In this document: positions 28,261-39,848 of the stretch, in pieces | How positions within the stretch are numbered: the stretch's first letter is position 1 | Layout: the number at the start of each line of letters is the position of its first letter | Source: Comamonas sp. BIGb0152 | GTDB lineage: Bacteria > Pseudomonadota > Gammaproteobacteria > Burkholderiales > Burkholderiaceae_C | Assembly: GCF_024809975.1 (NCBI RefSeq) | Contig: NZ_JANUDY010000006.1 | Coordinates: 1 to 64,000 of the forward strand | DNA length: 64,000 nt | Direction of reading: 5' to 3' | Translations under genes and position numbers: made by a program | The notes under the pieces: generated by a model | Seen by the model: only the letters and a program-made list of their open reading frames with translations | The model's database searches: none | Told to the model about the DNA's origin: nothing

Positions 28261-29601
28261 TCAGGCGGGCGCGCCAGGTGCCTGGGACGCCCCCGGCAGC
28301 TCATCGCGCAAGATCCAGGCGGCCTCCTGGGTCGAGGCATGCGCGGGGTAGCGGATCTTCATGCGCATAAACACCCGCACCGCCTGGTCCGGCTTGTTGG
28401 CGCCTTGCTTGAGCACGCGCACCGTCAGCTCCAGCGCCTGCGGCACCAGCTCGCTGCCGGCATAGGTTTTTTCGAAGCCATGGAGCAAGGCCAGGGCGTG
28501 CGGCAGTTGCATGCGTTTCCAGGCCGTCTGCGCCAGCGCCAAGCTAGGGCTGGCTTCGTTCAGCCGAAAGCCCTTGTCGCGTTTGTAGCAACTGCCCCAG
28601 ACTTCCAGCGCATCGCTGCTGCGCTGCTTTTGCAGCAGCAACGCAATATACGACTGGGCATGGCGTGCCAGCTCGTCGCCCTTGTCACTGAGCTTGAGCA
28701 CGCGGTGGTAGCGGCGCTGGTCAGCCAGGCTATCGGGCTCGCTGCGCTGCCATTCGCGGGCTTCGGCCAGGGCGGCCTGCATGTCACCGTCTTGCACCAG
28801 CTTGGCCACCTGGGCATCGCGGCGCTGGGCCAGCGCGGTTTGCGGGTCCAACACCGGCGCGCCGGCCTCGGCCTGCGGCCCCTTGTCCGGGGTGATGCCG
28901 AGCGCCGCATGGTTCTGGTACATCACATAGCCGATCATCGCGGCGATCACGCCATTGAAGTAGATCACCACAAAGGCCAGCAAGGGTGCCAGCAGCGCCT
29001 GGGGCATCACCGTCACCAACAGCCCAAAGGCCATCGGCACGCCTTGCATCAGCAGGAACAAAAACAGGCACAGCAGGCCATAGGGCAGCCCGATCGCCGC
29101 CATGGTGCCCAGCAGCATGAAGGGGTTGATGGCCGCGCGCAGGCTGCCCGTGGTGATGAGCACCATCAAGGTGGCCGGAATCAAGAAGGACGAGAGCAAA
29201 TCGCCCAAGGCCGCGAGCCCCGGGCTGACCCGGGCCAGCATGCCGATCAGAAAGCCATGCACCAGCAGCACGCCAAAGAACTTCCAGGGCAGCACCTTGA
29301 GGTCGGCATCACAGGGGTAGTCGTCGTAGTCGTTGCTGTCCAGCACGCCATGCGAGGCATAGGCCGCAATCTTGAACGCATGGCGGCTGATGGCCAGCAG
29401 CAGACCGATGGCGACCGCCACACCGATCAACAGGCCCCACAGCAGCATATAGGCGCACAGCGACAGCACGAGCGCATACAGCAAAGGCTTGCGCTGCAGC
29501 GGGAACAGAAAAAAGCTGTTGAGCTTGCGCCAGAAAGGCGGGATCACCCATTGGGCGCTATCGACGTCGTCGTCTTGCTGTTGTGAACGCAATGACCCCA
29601 T
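28261..29601 (-). CDS. uncharacterised membrane protein with TPR-like tail
   Basis: This is a 446-residue protein. Residues 1-250 contain about six hydrophobic segments with polar loops. The C-terminal 190 residues are soluble, helical and Ala/Leu/Gln-rich, like tetratricopeptide repeats. The start at 29601 has AAAGG six bases upstream; an in-frame ATG at 29658 is less well supported. It follows the rhomboid gene on the same strand, and that protein also ends in a TPR-like tail, which suggests a shared origin or partnership of the tails. I do not recognise the family and give no function. Confidence 0.7.
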   Translation of the reverse strand: MGSLRSQQQDDDVDSAQWVIPPFWRKLNSFFLFPLQRKPLLYALVLSLCAYMLLWGLLIGVAVAIGLLLAISRHAFKIAAYASHGVLDSNDYDDYPCDADLKVLPWKFFGVLLVHGFLIGMLARVSPGLAALGDLLSSFLIPATLMVLITTGSLRAAINPFMLLGTMAAIGLPYGLLCLFLFLLMQGVPMAFGLLVTVMPQALLAPLLAFVVIYFNGVIAAMIGYVMYQNHAALGITPDKGPQAEAGAPVLDPQTALAQRRDAQVAKLVQDGDMQAALAEAREWQRSEPDSLADQRRYHRVLKLSDKGDELARHAQSYIALLLQKQRSSDALEVWGSCYKRDKGFRLNEASPSLALAQTAWKRMQLPHALALLHGFEKTYAGSELVPQALELTVRVLKQGANKPDQAVRVFMRMKIRYPAHASTQEAAWILRDELPGASQAPGAPA

Positions 29602-29737
29602 GGCCAGCCTTTCTGTCTGCAGTCCTAGCGCCGCAGCTTGCGAGCGATCATAAGGCATAGCTTCACGAAAACTTTACACGGAGCTGACGCAGAAGGCGGC
29701 TACGCGCCCCCCGGCTGCGCGTCCCCAACGAGGGACT

Positions 29738-31252
29738 TCAGGCGCTCGCCTGGCTCAGCCAACGCGTCACTGGCTCTTGCGGCGCGGCACGCTGCAGCGC
29801 CGGCAGCCAGCGCCGGGCGTCGTCCAACCGCCCGGCCTTGGCCAGGCCATTGGCCACCAGCGCCAAGGTGGCGGGCCAGTGCGGATGGTCGGCAGCGCTC
29901 TCCAGCTGCTGGCAGATTTTTTGGGCATCGTCCCATTCGCCCAGGCGCACAAAGCTGCGCGCCAGCGCGTGCAAGCTGTTGTCGCTGATGCGCGGGCCGG
30001 GGCGTGCACGAGCCGTATAGGTTTGCCAGCTGTGGTGCTGCAGCTGGCGCTCGGCCTGGCCGTGCGCCGGCAGCTTGAAGATGGCCCGGGCCGCGCGGTG
30101 GAAATCTTCGCTGCCCGGCGCATGGCGGGCGCTCTCCAACCAGGCGCGCAGGATGCCGGCATCGGTCGGTGCCAGCTTGGCCGCCTGGCGCCAGGCGGGG
30201 GCCGCCAGCTCAAAGGCCAGCGCGTCGGTGTGCTTTTGCGCCCGCTGCATGGCAGCGGCCAGCGCATCGCTGTGCGCCTGGGCCTGCTGCTTGTCACGCG
30301 CTGCTACCTCGACCACCGATTCCTGGCGCCGCAGCTGCAGGTACAGCGCCATCAGCAGGCCACCGGCCAGCAAGCCCCCAAAGTGCGCCATATAGGCCAC
30401 GCCCTGCTGCCCCAAAAAATGCTGGCCCAGCTCAAAGCCCATCCACACCGGCAGCACCACCAAGGCCGGCCAGGTGGCGTAGTTGAAGTAGAACGCAAAC
30501 ATGTAGAAAAAGCGGATGCGCCGCATGCGGTAGAGCACCACATACATGGCCATCAACCCGGCAATAGCACCCGATGCCCCTAGACCATAGCTGCCCGTGC
30601 CGGCATAGAACAGCCCCGCAAACAGCGAGGCGCAAATACCCGAGACCACATAGAAGCACAGGTACAACCCGGCACCCAAAGCCATCTCCAACGTAAAGCC
30701 GAACAAAAACAGAAACACCATATTGCCCAGCAGGTGGCCGGTGCTGCCGTGCAGAAAGGTCGAGGTAAAGGCCTGCACTGGCTGCAGGCCGGCACCCGCC
30801 TCGTAGCTCAGGGCCCAGCGCGCGGTAAAGGGCTTGGGCTCCAGCGGCGCAAAGCGCGCGCGGGCGGCCTGCCATTCGGCATGCAGGGCATCGCCCGGTT
30901 GGATCACCTCACCGGCCAGCAGCTGGCGGCGAAAACGCCCCTCCTGCTGCATCAGCAGGTAGAGCTGCGCGTAGTCCTGGTTTTTTTGCAGGGCCCGCAC
31001 CATGCGCAGCATCGGCGGCTTGATGCGGCTGTCCGGCTTGCGGCTTTGCGCCTCCAGGTAGGTCACAAAGGCCGGTACCTCGATCGCCGGCAGCGCCGTA
31101 TGCGCATAGGCTTTGGCTGCACGCTCTGCGCCCCGCTCCTCACCGCCTTGCCAGACCCAGAACACCAGGCAGTTGATCACGATCAACAGCACGGTCATCC
31201 AGGGCGGCGACTGCCAGGAGGGCTTGTTTTCCAGAGGGATGGCGATGAACAT
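29738..31252 (-). CDS. rhomboid-family intramembrane serine protease with TPR-like tail
   Basis: This is a 504-residue inner-membrane protein. The rhomboid core has HGSTGHLLGN in the second helix, catalytic serine in GASGAIAGLMA and catalytic histidine in YMAHFGGLLAGG. There is an unusually long soluble insertion (about residues 38-155) between the first and second transmembrane helices, and a 190-residue helical, TPR-like C-terminal tail. This is a common large rhomboid type in Burkholderiales. It lies 42 bases after the YbaK-domain gene and probably belongs to the same operon. Substrates are unknown. Confidence 0.88.
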   Translation of the reverse strand: MFIAIPLENKPSWQSPPWMTVLLIVINCLVFWVWQGGEERGAERAAKAYAHTALPAIEVPAFVTYLEAQSRKPDSRIKPPMLRMVRALQKNQDYAQLYLLMQQEGRFRRQLLAGEVIQPGDALHAEWQAARARFAPLEPKPFTARWALSYEAGAGLQPVQAFTSTFLHGSTGHLLGNMVFLFLFGFTLEMALGAGLYLCFYVVSGICASLFAGLFYAGTGSYGLGASGAIAGLMAMYVVLYRMRRIRFFYMFAFYFNYATWPALVVLPVWMGFELGQHFLGQQGVAYMAHFGGLLAGGLLMALYLQLRRQESVVEVAARDKQQAQAHSDALAAAMQRAQKHTDALAFELAAPAWRQAAKLAPTDAGILRAWLESARHAPGSEDFHRAARAIFKLPAHGQAERQLQHHSWQTYTARARPGPRISDNSLHALARSFVRLGEWDDAQKICQQLESAADHPHWPATLALVANGLAKAGRLDDARRWLPALQRAAPQEPVTRWLSQASA

Positions 31253-31294
31253 GGCGCCTATTGTGCAGTGGCCCTGCTGGCGCGGTGTTGGTTT

Positions 31295-31774
31295 TTAAGC
31301 GGCTGCCGCAGAGATACGGTGCAGCGCCGGCTGGGCAATGCGCACATAGTCCTGCGCGTTGAGCACCATCGAGCGGTCCAGCCGCCCGGCATTGAACGCT
31401 ATCTCGGCATGGCGCTCCACCAGGTCGGGGTCCACCACCAAGGCCACCTGCGTGCCGGGGCTGAACGGCGGGATGGCGCCGATCACACAACCGGTCAGTT
31501 CGCTGGCCTCTTGCGCGCTGGCCATCGTCATCTTGGGCAGGCCCAGCGCGGCCGCCAGCAGGCGAAAGTCCAGCTTCTGGTCGCCCGGCAACACGGCCAG
31601 CACCCAGTGCTCGGCATTGCGGGTTTTGCACAGCATGGCCTTGGCGCCCTGGCTCGGCGTGGTGCCGCGTATGCGCGCCACCTCGTCTGATTTGCCCTCG
31701 GCTGGATGCTCCAGCACCCGAAAGCGTGCACCTTCGCTATCCAGCAGCTGCTGCAGATGCGCAAACACGCTCAT
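31295..31774 (-). CDS. YbaK/aminoacyl-tRNA-deacylase-domain protein
   Basis: This is a 159-residue single-domain protein of the YbaK / prolyl-tRNA editing family, which hydrolyses misacylated tRNAs (for example Cys-tRNA-Pro or Ala-tRNA-Pro). Seen features are the GAKAMLCKTRN lysine segment (substrate binding), VLPGDQKLD, and the GAIPPFSPG loop. The ATG at 31774 overlaps the stop of the solute-binding-protein gene (ATGA), indicating translational coupling. The rhomboid gene follows 42 bases later. Which tRNA is edited cannot be told from the sequence. Confidence 0.85.
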   Translation of the reverse strand: MSVFAHLQQLLDSEGARFRVLEHPAEGKSDEVARIRGTTPSQGAKAMLCKTRNAEHWVLAVLPGDQKLDFRLLAAALGLPKMTMASAQEASELTGCVIGAIPPFSPGTQVALVVDPDLVERHAEIAFNAGRLDRSMVLNAQDYVRIAQPALHRISAAAA

Positions 31775-32508
31775 CGCTGCGACCCGGGTGCCACCACCGC
31801 GCCTTGCACCTGGTGTTGCGCCAGCGCCTGGGCCACAAAGCCGCTGGCCTTGGCGTCTTCGACAAAGCCCGCCAGCCATTGGATAGCGGCATCGCCCCGG
31901 CTCTTGGGCAGGCCCATGGCCTGCTGGATCAGCATGAAATGCCCTGGCAGCAGGCGCAGACCAGGCAGGCTGGCGACCGCCGCCTGCAGCTGCACCTTGA
32001 CGCCCGCAGCCACATCGCCGCTGGGCTGCAAGAACACATCCACCACCGCCGGCGAGGTCGGCGCGCGCAAGATACGGGCGTGCTGCAGCGCCCGGCTCAG
32101 GTACAAGTCATAGGCACTGCCCTGGCCCACCACCACCTCATGCGCGGCCACATCCACCTGGGCGTTGTCGGTCAGCGCTGAATCGCTGCGCACCATGTAG
32201 GCGCCCTCGATCAGCACATAGGGCGCAGAAAAACCAATGCCCGCCCCCCGCACCGGGTCCACGGCAAAAAAGCCGACATCGGCCTGGCCCTGGGTGACGG
32301 CATCGACCGAATGCGCGGCCGCCTCAAACAGCTGCAGATCCAGCGGCAGCCCCAGCTGGGCCGCCATACGCTCCGCCAAGTCGATGGAGACGCCAGCAGC
32401 CGAGCCATCGGCCAGCCTGTGCGCCAGCACGGGGTTGCCCACATTGATGGCCGCGCGCAGGCGTCCGGTAGGGGCGATGAGGGAGGCGATAGCGCTGAGG
32501 TCGGTCAT
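31771..32508 (-). CDS. amino-acid-type solute-binding domain protein without signal peptide
   Basis: This is a 245-residue protein of the bacterial extracellular solute-binding family 3 (SBP_bac_3). It shows GRLRAAINVGNPVLAH, the DLAERMAAQLG segment, QADVGFFAVDPVRGAGIGFSAPYV and a type-II PBP layout. The start at 32508 (MTDLSAIASL) gives no signal peptide. An upstream extension would not create a convincing one, so the protein looks cytoplasmic. It overlaps the YbaK-domain gene by four bases. A ligand-sensing or enzyme-like role is possible; transport is less likely. Confidence 0.78.
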   Translation of the reverse strand: MTDLSAIASLIAPTGRLRAAINVGNPVLAHRLADGSAAGVSIDLAERMAAQLGLPLDLQLFEAAAHSVDAVTQGQADVGFFAVDPVRGAGIGFSAPYVLIEGAYMVRSDSALTDNAQVDVAAHEVVVGQGSAYDLYLSRALQHARILRAPTSPAVVDVFLQPSGDVAAGVKVQLQAAVASLPGLRLLPGHFMLIQQAMGLPKSRGDAAIQWLAGFVEDAKASGFVAQALAQHQVQGAVVAPGSQR

Positions 32509-32561
32509 GTCTGAGCTTTCACAAGGGAGGGAAGCGAGGCAGCGAGCCAGCCCGCGCCCAC

Positions 32562-32596
32562 AAAAAAGGCCCGACACTTCGGAGAAGCGCGGGCCT
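32562..32596 (-). terminator. intrinsic terminator of ssb
   Basis: A stem AGGCCCG/CGGGCCT (32567-32573 with 32590-32596) has an inner CTTC/GAAG pairing and is followed leftward by six T residues. It sits 34 bases past the ssb stop. Confidence 0.78.
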
Positions 32597-32630
32597 GGTT
32601 CCAGCAAAGAGCCTGTGGCCCTTGTGCGGA

Positions 32631-33236
32631 TTAGAACGGAATATCGTCGTCCATGTCATCAAAGCCCGAGGCAGCGCGCGGTGCGGGCGCTGGCATGGGT
32701 GCCGGTGCTGGACGGGGGGGCGGTGCCTGGCGTGGTGCGGCTGCTGGGGCCATGGCCGGTGCCGGGGCACGGCGCTGGAAGTTACTGGCGGGTGCCCCGC
32801 CACCACCACCTGCAGCGCCACCGCCCTGGTCACCATAGCCGCTGTCGCCATAGCCGTAGTCATCACCACCGCCTTGGCCGCCTGGGCCACCCTGGCCTTG
32901 GCGGCTGCCGAGCATCTGCATGGAGTCGGCACGGATTTCGGTGGCATAGCGCTCCTGGCCGGTGGCCTGGTCGGTCCACTTGCGGGTGCGCAGGCTGCCT
33001 TCTACATAGACCTGGCTGCCCTTGCGCAGGTACTGGCCGACGATTTCAGCCAGACGGCCATTGAACACGACGCGATGCCATTCAGTGGCTTCCTTGTTCT
33101 CGCCACTGTTCTTGTCGCGCCAGCGGTCGGTGGTGGCGATGGTGACGTTGGCCACCTGGTCGCCCGAGGGGAAGGTGCGGATTTCAGGGTCGCGGCCGAG
33201 ATTGCCGACGATGATGACTTTGTTGACGGATGCCAT
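32631..33236 (-). CDS. ssb: single-stranded DNA-binding protein
   Basis: This 201-residue protein coats single-stranded DNA in replication, recombination and repair. The OB fold is at residues 1-112 ([30 protein letters not shown]). A low-complexity Gly/Pro/Ala linker follows (about 115-190), and the conserved acidic tip DDDIPF that recruits partner proteins ends it. It is typically a tetramer. The neighbouring MFS gene upstream and uvrA beyond form the arrangement common in this group. A hairpin lies in its leader. Confidence 0.96.
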   Translation of the reverse strand: MASVNKVIIVGNLGRDPEIRTFPSGDQVANVTIATTDRWRDKNSGENKEATEWHRVVFNGRLAEIVGQYLRKGSQVYVEGSLRTRKWTDQATGQERYATEIRADSMQMLGSRQGQGGPGGQGGGDDYGYGDSGYGDQGGGAAGGGGGAPASNFQRRAPAPAMAPAAAPRQAPPPRPAPAPMPAPAPRAASGFDDMDDDIPF

Positions 33237-33250
33237 GGTTCAGGTATTTC

Positions 33251-33317
33251 CTTTGAAAAATGGGCGCCTACTATGCGTTGGCAGTGTTGCAGGCATTGCA
33301 GCCTTCAAAGCGCCCAT
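33251..33317 (-). promoter_or_regulatory. hairpin in the ssb leader (possible attenuator or MFS terminator)
   Basis: Read leftward, ATGGGCGC (33317-33310) can pair with GCGCCCAT (33267-33260), and the second arm is followed by TTTTC. CTTTGAA (33310-33304) can pair with TTCAAAG (33257-33251), which overlaps the first pairing, so the two folds are mutually exclusive or form a pseudoknot. It ends 15 bases before the ssb ATG. It may end the MFS transcript, or control ssb. Confidence 0.4.
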
Positions 33318-33427
33318 CACTGTGATTCAGGGGCGTATCCTACCCCAAAGCGGCCAAGAGTTTCTCGGCAGGTGAGCGCAGAGCGTCCAGCAAGGGGGGA
33401 CACCGGCCGGCCCGCCCCAGCCAGCGC

Positions 33428-34627
33428 TTACTTTTGTGCAGCGCCAGCACCAGCAACGGTGCGGCCCAGCGGTTGCAGCGGCCAGGTCAGCACCAGCCAC
33501 AGCAGCGCCAGGGCGCTGGTGGCGATGAACAAATCCGCCACGCTGCCCCAGCGGATCAAGGCACCGCCCAGCGCGCCACCGGCAAACAGGCCCAGCGACT
33601 GCAAGGTGTTGTAGCTGCCCAAGGCCGCACCGCGCAGTGACGCGGGCGCCATGCGCGAGACCAGGCTGGGCTGGGTCGCCTCCAGCGCATTGAAGCCGCA
33701 GAAAAACACAAACAGCAGCACGCCCATCAGCCACAGCGTGGGCGCATGGCCCGAGGTGGCGACCAGGCCCAGCGCGATTTGCACCAGGGCCACCAGCGCA
33801 ATCGAGCCCAGCAAGGCGCCGCGCAGGTAACCGCGCCGCTCCAGCGCAAACAGCCCGCCCATCAGCACAAAGGACAGCAGCACCGCCGGCAGGTAGACCT
33901 GCCAGTGCCCATCCTTGGGCAGACCGGCAGCGACCAGCATGGCCGGCACCGCGACCCACATCGACATCTGCACGGTATGCAGCACAAAGACGCCGGCATT
34001 CAGCCGCACCAGGTCCGCATGGCGGAACACCTCGCGCAGGCCGCCGCGCGCGCCGCCCCGGTGCTGCAGGGGCTCGGGTGGTACCACCCACAGCACCACG
34101 GCGATACCGCCCAGGGCCAGGCCACAGGTCATCAAAAACAGGCCGCTCAGGCCGATGTGCACCACCAGCAGAGGGCTGAGCACCAGCGCCAGCGCAAACA
34201 TCAGGCCAATGCTGGCACCGACCAGCGCCATGGCCTTGGTACGTACCTCGTCGCGGGTTTGGTCGGCCAGCAGCGCGGTAACCGCCGCCGAGACGGCCCC
34301 CGCGCCTTGCAGCGCCCGGCCCAGCAACAGGGTGTGCAGGTTGCCGGCCATCCCCGCTACCAGGCTGCCAGCCGCAAACACCAGCAGGCCCAGCACAATG
34401 ACCTTTTTGCGGCCAAAGCGGTCCGATGCCATGCCCAGCGGCAGCTGAAACAGGGCCTGGGTGAGGCCATAGACGCCCATGGCCAGCCCCACCAGCGCCG
34501 GGTCATCGCCGCCCGGGTACTTGTGGGCCTCCAGCGCAAACACCGGTAGCACCAGAAACAGGCCCAGCATGCGCAAGGCAAAGATCAGCGCCAGGCTGAA
34601 GCTGGAGCGGCGCTCTGCCGGCGACAT
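33428..34627 (-). CDS. MFS transporter (YajR-like)
   Basis: This is a 399-residue, twelve-segment inner-membrane carrier. Motif A is seen as GMASDRFGRKKVIVLG between segments 2 and 3; ALQGAGAVSAAVTALLAD follows in segment 4. The N-terminal SLALIFALRMLGLFLVLPVFAL start resembles YajR-type drug/proton antiporters. Start 34627 was chosen because the homologous region begins there; the frame is open about 100 codons upstream with no coding character. ssb follows on the same strand after 191 bases, and uvrA is divergent. The substrate is unknown. Confidence 0.88.
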   Translation of the reverse strand: MSPAERRSSFSLALIFALRMLGLFLVLPVFALEAHKYPGGDDPALVGLAMGVYGLTQALFQLPLGMASDRFGRKKVIVLGLLVFAAGSLVAGMAGNLHTLLLGRALQGAGAVSAAVTALLADQTRDEVRTKAMALVGASIGLMFALALVLSPLLVVHIGLSGLFLMTCGLALGGIAVVLWVVPPEPLQHRGGARGGLREVFRHADLVRLNAGVFVLHTVQMSMWVAVPAMLVAAGLPKDGHWQVYLPAVLLSFVLMGGLFALERRGYLRGALLGSIALVALVQIALGLVATSGHAPTLWLMGVLLFVFFCGFNALEATQPSLVSRMAPASLRGAALGSYNTLQSLGLFAGGALGGALIRWGSVADLFIATSALALLWLVLTWPLQPLGRTVAGAGAAQK

Positions 34628-34979
34628 GGCCGTGGAGGAGGAAGAGGCGGAGGTGAGAGACAAGGGCGATACGCAGGCAAGCAGGAAACAGGCAGCCGCA
34701 TCTGCGGCCCGGAGGCGATGATCGCCAGCGGCAAGTGTAGGGCGCTGCCGCAAGCCCTGCTGGCAGACGGAATCTCCGCATGGGGGCTTGCTCTTAAAAA
34801 CAATAGCTAAGCCTCTAGCGCCAGCGGCCGCTGTTAGGCAATTTTGTGGCGGGACTGCAACCCAGATGCCCGGGGATTGCGCCGCTTTATCCGCAAACCA
34901 CGTGCAGCGATAGCCAGGGTATTGCACAGTCCGCAGACAGGCTGGCTATCATGAGGGGTTTTGGACCTCGCCGCCGCAC
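34628..34979. other. divergent region between the MFS gene and uvrA
   Basis: These 352 bases hold the promoters of both genes. For uvrA a weak promoter can be read (TTGCAC at 34922, TATCAT at 34947, 19-base spacer). A 9-bp inverted repeat overlaps it. I find no CTGT-N8-ACAG LexA box, no tRNA and no convincing small gene. Confidence 0.5.
34909..34950. promoter_or_regulatory. inverted repeat in the uvrA promoter
   Basis: GATAGCCAG (34909-34917) and CTGGCTATC (34942-34950) are perfect inverted arms with 24 bases between them, about three helical turns centre to centre. The right arm overlaps the proposed -10 of uvrA. The binding factor is unknown. Confidence 0.4.
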
Positions 34980-38135
<3,156 letters not shown>

Positions 38136-38179
38136 GGGCGTTTGGCGATGCAACGACCACCACCTTCAACACCGCAGCG

Positions 38180-38641
38180 ATGCCGCCGAGCCTGACTTTC
38201 CGCACGGCAGCCCTGGCCGATCTGCCCGCCATCATTGCGCTGCTCGCCGATGATGCACTGGGCCGCGAACGCGAGGTGCTGGCCGACCCGCCCGATGCGC
38301 GCTATACCGCGGCCTTTGAAGCCATCTGCGCCGATGCCAACCAGCGCTTGGTGGTAGCAGAGTTGGACGGGCAAGTGGTAGGCACGCTGCAGCTGTCCTT
38401 TGTGCCCGGCCTGTCGCACACGGGCGCCTGGCGCGGCCAAATCGAGTCAGTGCGCATTGCAGCTGAACTGCGCGGCGCCGGTGCAGGCCAGCAGATGATG
38501 GAATGGGCGGTGGCGCAGTGCCGGGAGCGGGGCTGCACCGTGGTGCAGCTGACCACCGACAAAAGCCGGGCAGATGCCCACCGCTTTTACGAGAAGCTGG
38601 GCTTTGCGCCCAGCCACCTGGGTTTCAAGCGCAAGCTTTAA
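38180..38641 (+). CDS. GNAT-family N-acetyltransferase
   Basis: This 153-residue protein transfers an acetyl group from acetyl-CoA to an amine. The acetyl-CoA-binding region is IESVRIAAELRGAGAGQQMMEWAV (motif A, R/Q-x-x-G-x-G/A like) and the C-terminal ADAHRFYEKLGFAPSH is the conserved YxxxGF segment. Size is normal for a single GNAT domain. It lies 44 bases after uvrA, so co-transcription is likely. The substrate is unknown. Confidence 0.88.
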   Translation: MPPSLTFRTAALADLPAIIALLADDALGREREVLADPPDARYTAAFEAICADANQRLVVAELDGQVVGTLQLSFVPGLSHTGAWRGQIESVRIAAELRGAGAGQQMMEWAVAQCRERGCTVVQLTTDKSRADAHRFYEKLGFAPSHLGFKRKL

Positions 38642-38660
38642 GCCCCTTCTCTCAAGTTCT

Positions 38661-39815
38661 TCAAGGCACCAGGCGAATCAGCTTGCCATTGGGCCCATCG
38701 GTCAGCAGGTATACCAGGCCATCGGCGCCCTGGCGCACATCGCGGATGCGCTCGCCCAAGGATTCGTAGAGGCGCTTTTCGCCCGTCACCTTGCCGTCCT
38801 TGACCGTCAGCTGGGCGACGCTGCGCGACTTGAGGCCGCCCACCAGCAGGCTGCCTTTCCAGGCGGGGCCATAGCGGTCGCTGCTGACAAAGGCCATGCC
38901 CGAGGGCGCAATGCTGGGTACCCAGTAGTGCAGGGGCTGCTCCAGGCCGGCCTTTTGCGTGCCTTCGCCAATCTTGCCCCCGCCGTATTCCTCGCCATAG
39001 GTAATCACAGGCCAGCCGTAGTTCTTGCCGGGTTGGGGCCGGTTGATCTCGTCGCCGCCCTGGGGGCCGTGCTCGTGCTGCCACAGGCTGCCATCCGCCG
39101 CCACGGCCAGGCCTTGGCTGTTGCGGTGGCCGTAGCTGTAGATTTCCGGCAGTGCGTCTTTGCGCGTGGCATAGGGGTTGTCTTGGGGCACGCTGCCATC
39201 CTTGGCGATGCGCACCAGCTTGCCGTGGTGGTTGTTCAAGGTTTGTGCATCGTCGCGCTGGGAGAAGCGGTCGCCCAGGCTGAGGAACAGATTGCCGTCC
39301 GGCGTCTCGGCAATACGGCAACCAAAGTGGGCATTGCTCTTGGCCTTGGGGCGCTGGCTGAACAGCACTTTGACGTCTTCCAACTGGCGCTCATTGGCTG
39401 CCATGCGCGCGGTGGCCAGCGCGGTGCTGTTGGTGCCGGCCTGGGGGCCCGCTTCGCTGTAGCAAAAGTAGATGCGGCGATTGCTGGCGAACTGGCTGTC
39501 GGCCACCACATCGAGCAGGCCGCCCTGCCCGGCATCCACCACCTTGGGCACGCCTTGCAGCTCGGACTGCTTGCGGCCCTCGGCATCGAGCAGCCAGAGC
39601 TTGCCGCCGCGCTCGGTCAATAAAAAACGCTTGTCTGGCAAGGGCGCAATGGCCCAGGGGTTGAGGTAGCCGCTGCCCAGCACCGTGGGCTTGGGCAGCG
39701 CGGGCGCTGCCGTGGGTGTTTGCGCTTGCGCGGTGCCGGCAGCCACCGCAGCCAGCAGCCAGTTGGCACCCAGCGCCCATAAATGAAAACCCTTGCGTGC
39801 CTGTTTCTGTCTCAT
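38661..39815 (-). CDS. PQQ-dependent sugar dehydrogenase-like protein
   Basis: This is a 384-residue exported beta-propeller of the soluble glucose dehydrogenase family (YliI-like). The N-terminal signal (about residues 10-31, ending AQA) is followed by blade motifs such as LNPWAIAPLPD, GGLLDVVADSQF, the SYGHRNSQGLAVAADGSLWQHEHGP segment characteristic of the family, and GKNYGWPVITYG. It probably oxidises an aldose with PQQ or is a relative with unknown substrate. It is divergent from the D-arginine-dehydrogenase-like gene with only 33 bases between the start codons. Confidence 0.85.
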   Translation of the reverse strand: MRQKQARKGFHLWALGANWLLAAVAAGTAQAQTPTAAPALPKPTVLGSGYLNPWAIAPLPDKRFLLTERGGKLWLLDAEGRKQSELQGVPKVVDAGQGGLLDVVADSQFASNRRIYFCYSEAGPQAGTNSTALATARMAANERQLEDVKVLFSQRPKAKSNAHFGCRIAETPDGNLFLSLGDRFSQRDDAQTLNNHHGKLVRIAKDGSVPQDNPYATRKDALPEIYSYGHRNSQGLAVAADGSLWQHEHGPQGGDEINRPQPGKNYGWPVITYGEEYGGGKIGEGTQKAGLEQPLHYWVPSIAPSGMAFVSSDRYGPAWKGSLLVGGLKSRSVAQLTVKDGKVTGEKRLYESLGERIRDVRQGADGLVYLLTDGPNGKLIRLVP

Positions 39816-39848
39816 GTTTACCCTTCACGAAGTGCCACTGACCTTACC

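Noticed and set aside
34628..34979. Search for a LexA/SOS box upstream of uvrA.
   Set aside because: No CTGT-N8-ACAG or close variant is visible by eye, so no SOS site is claimed.
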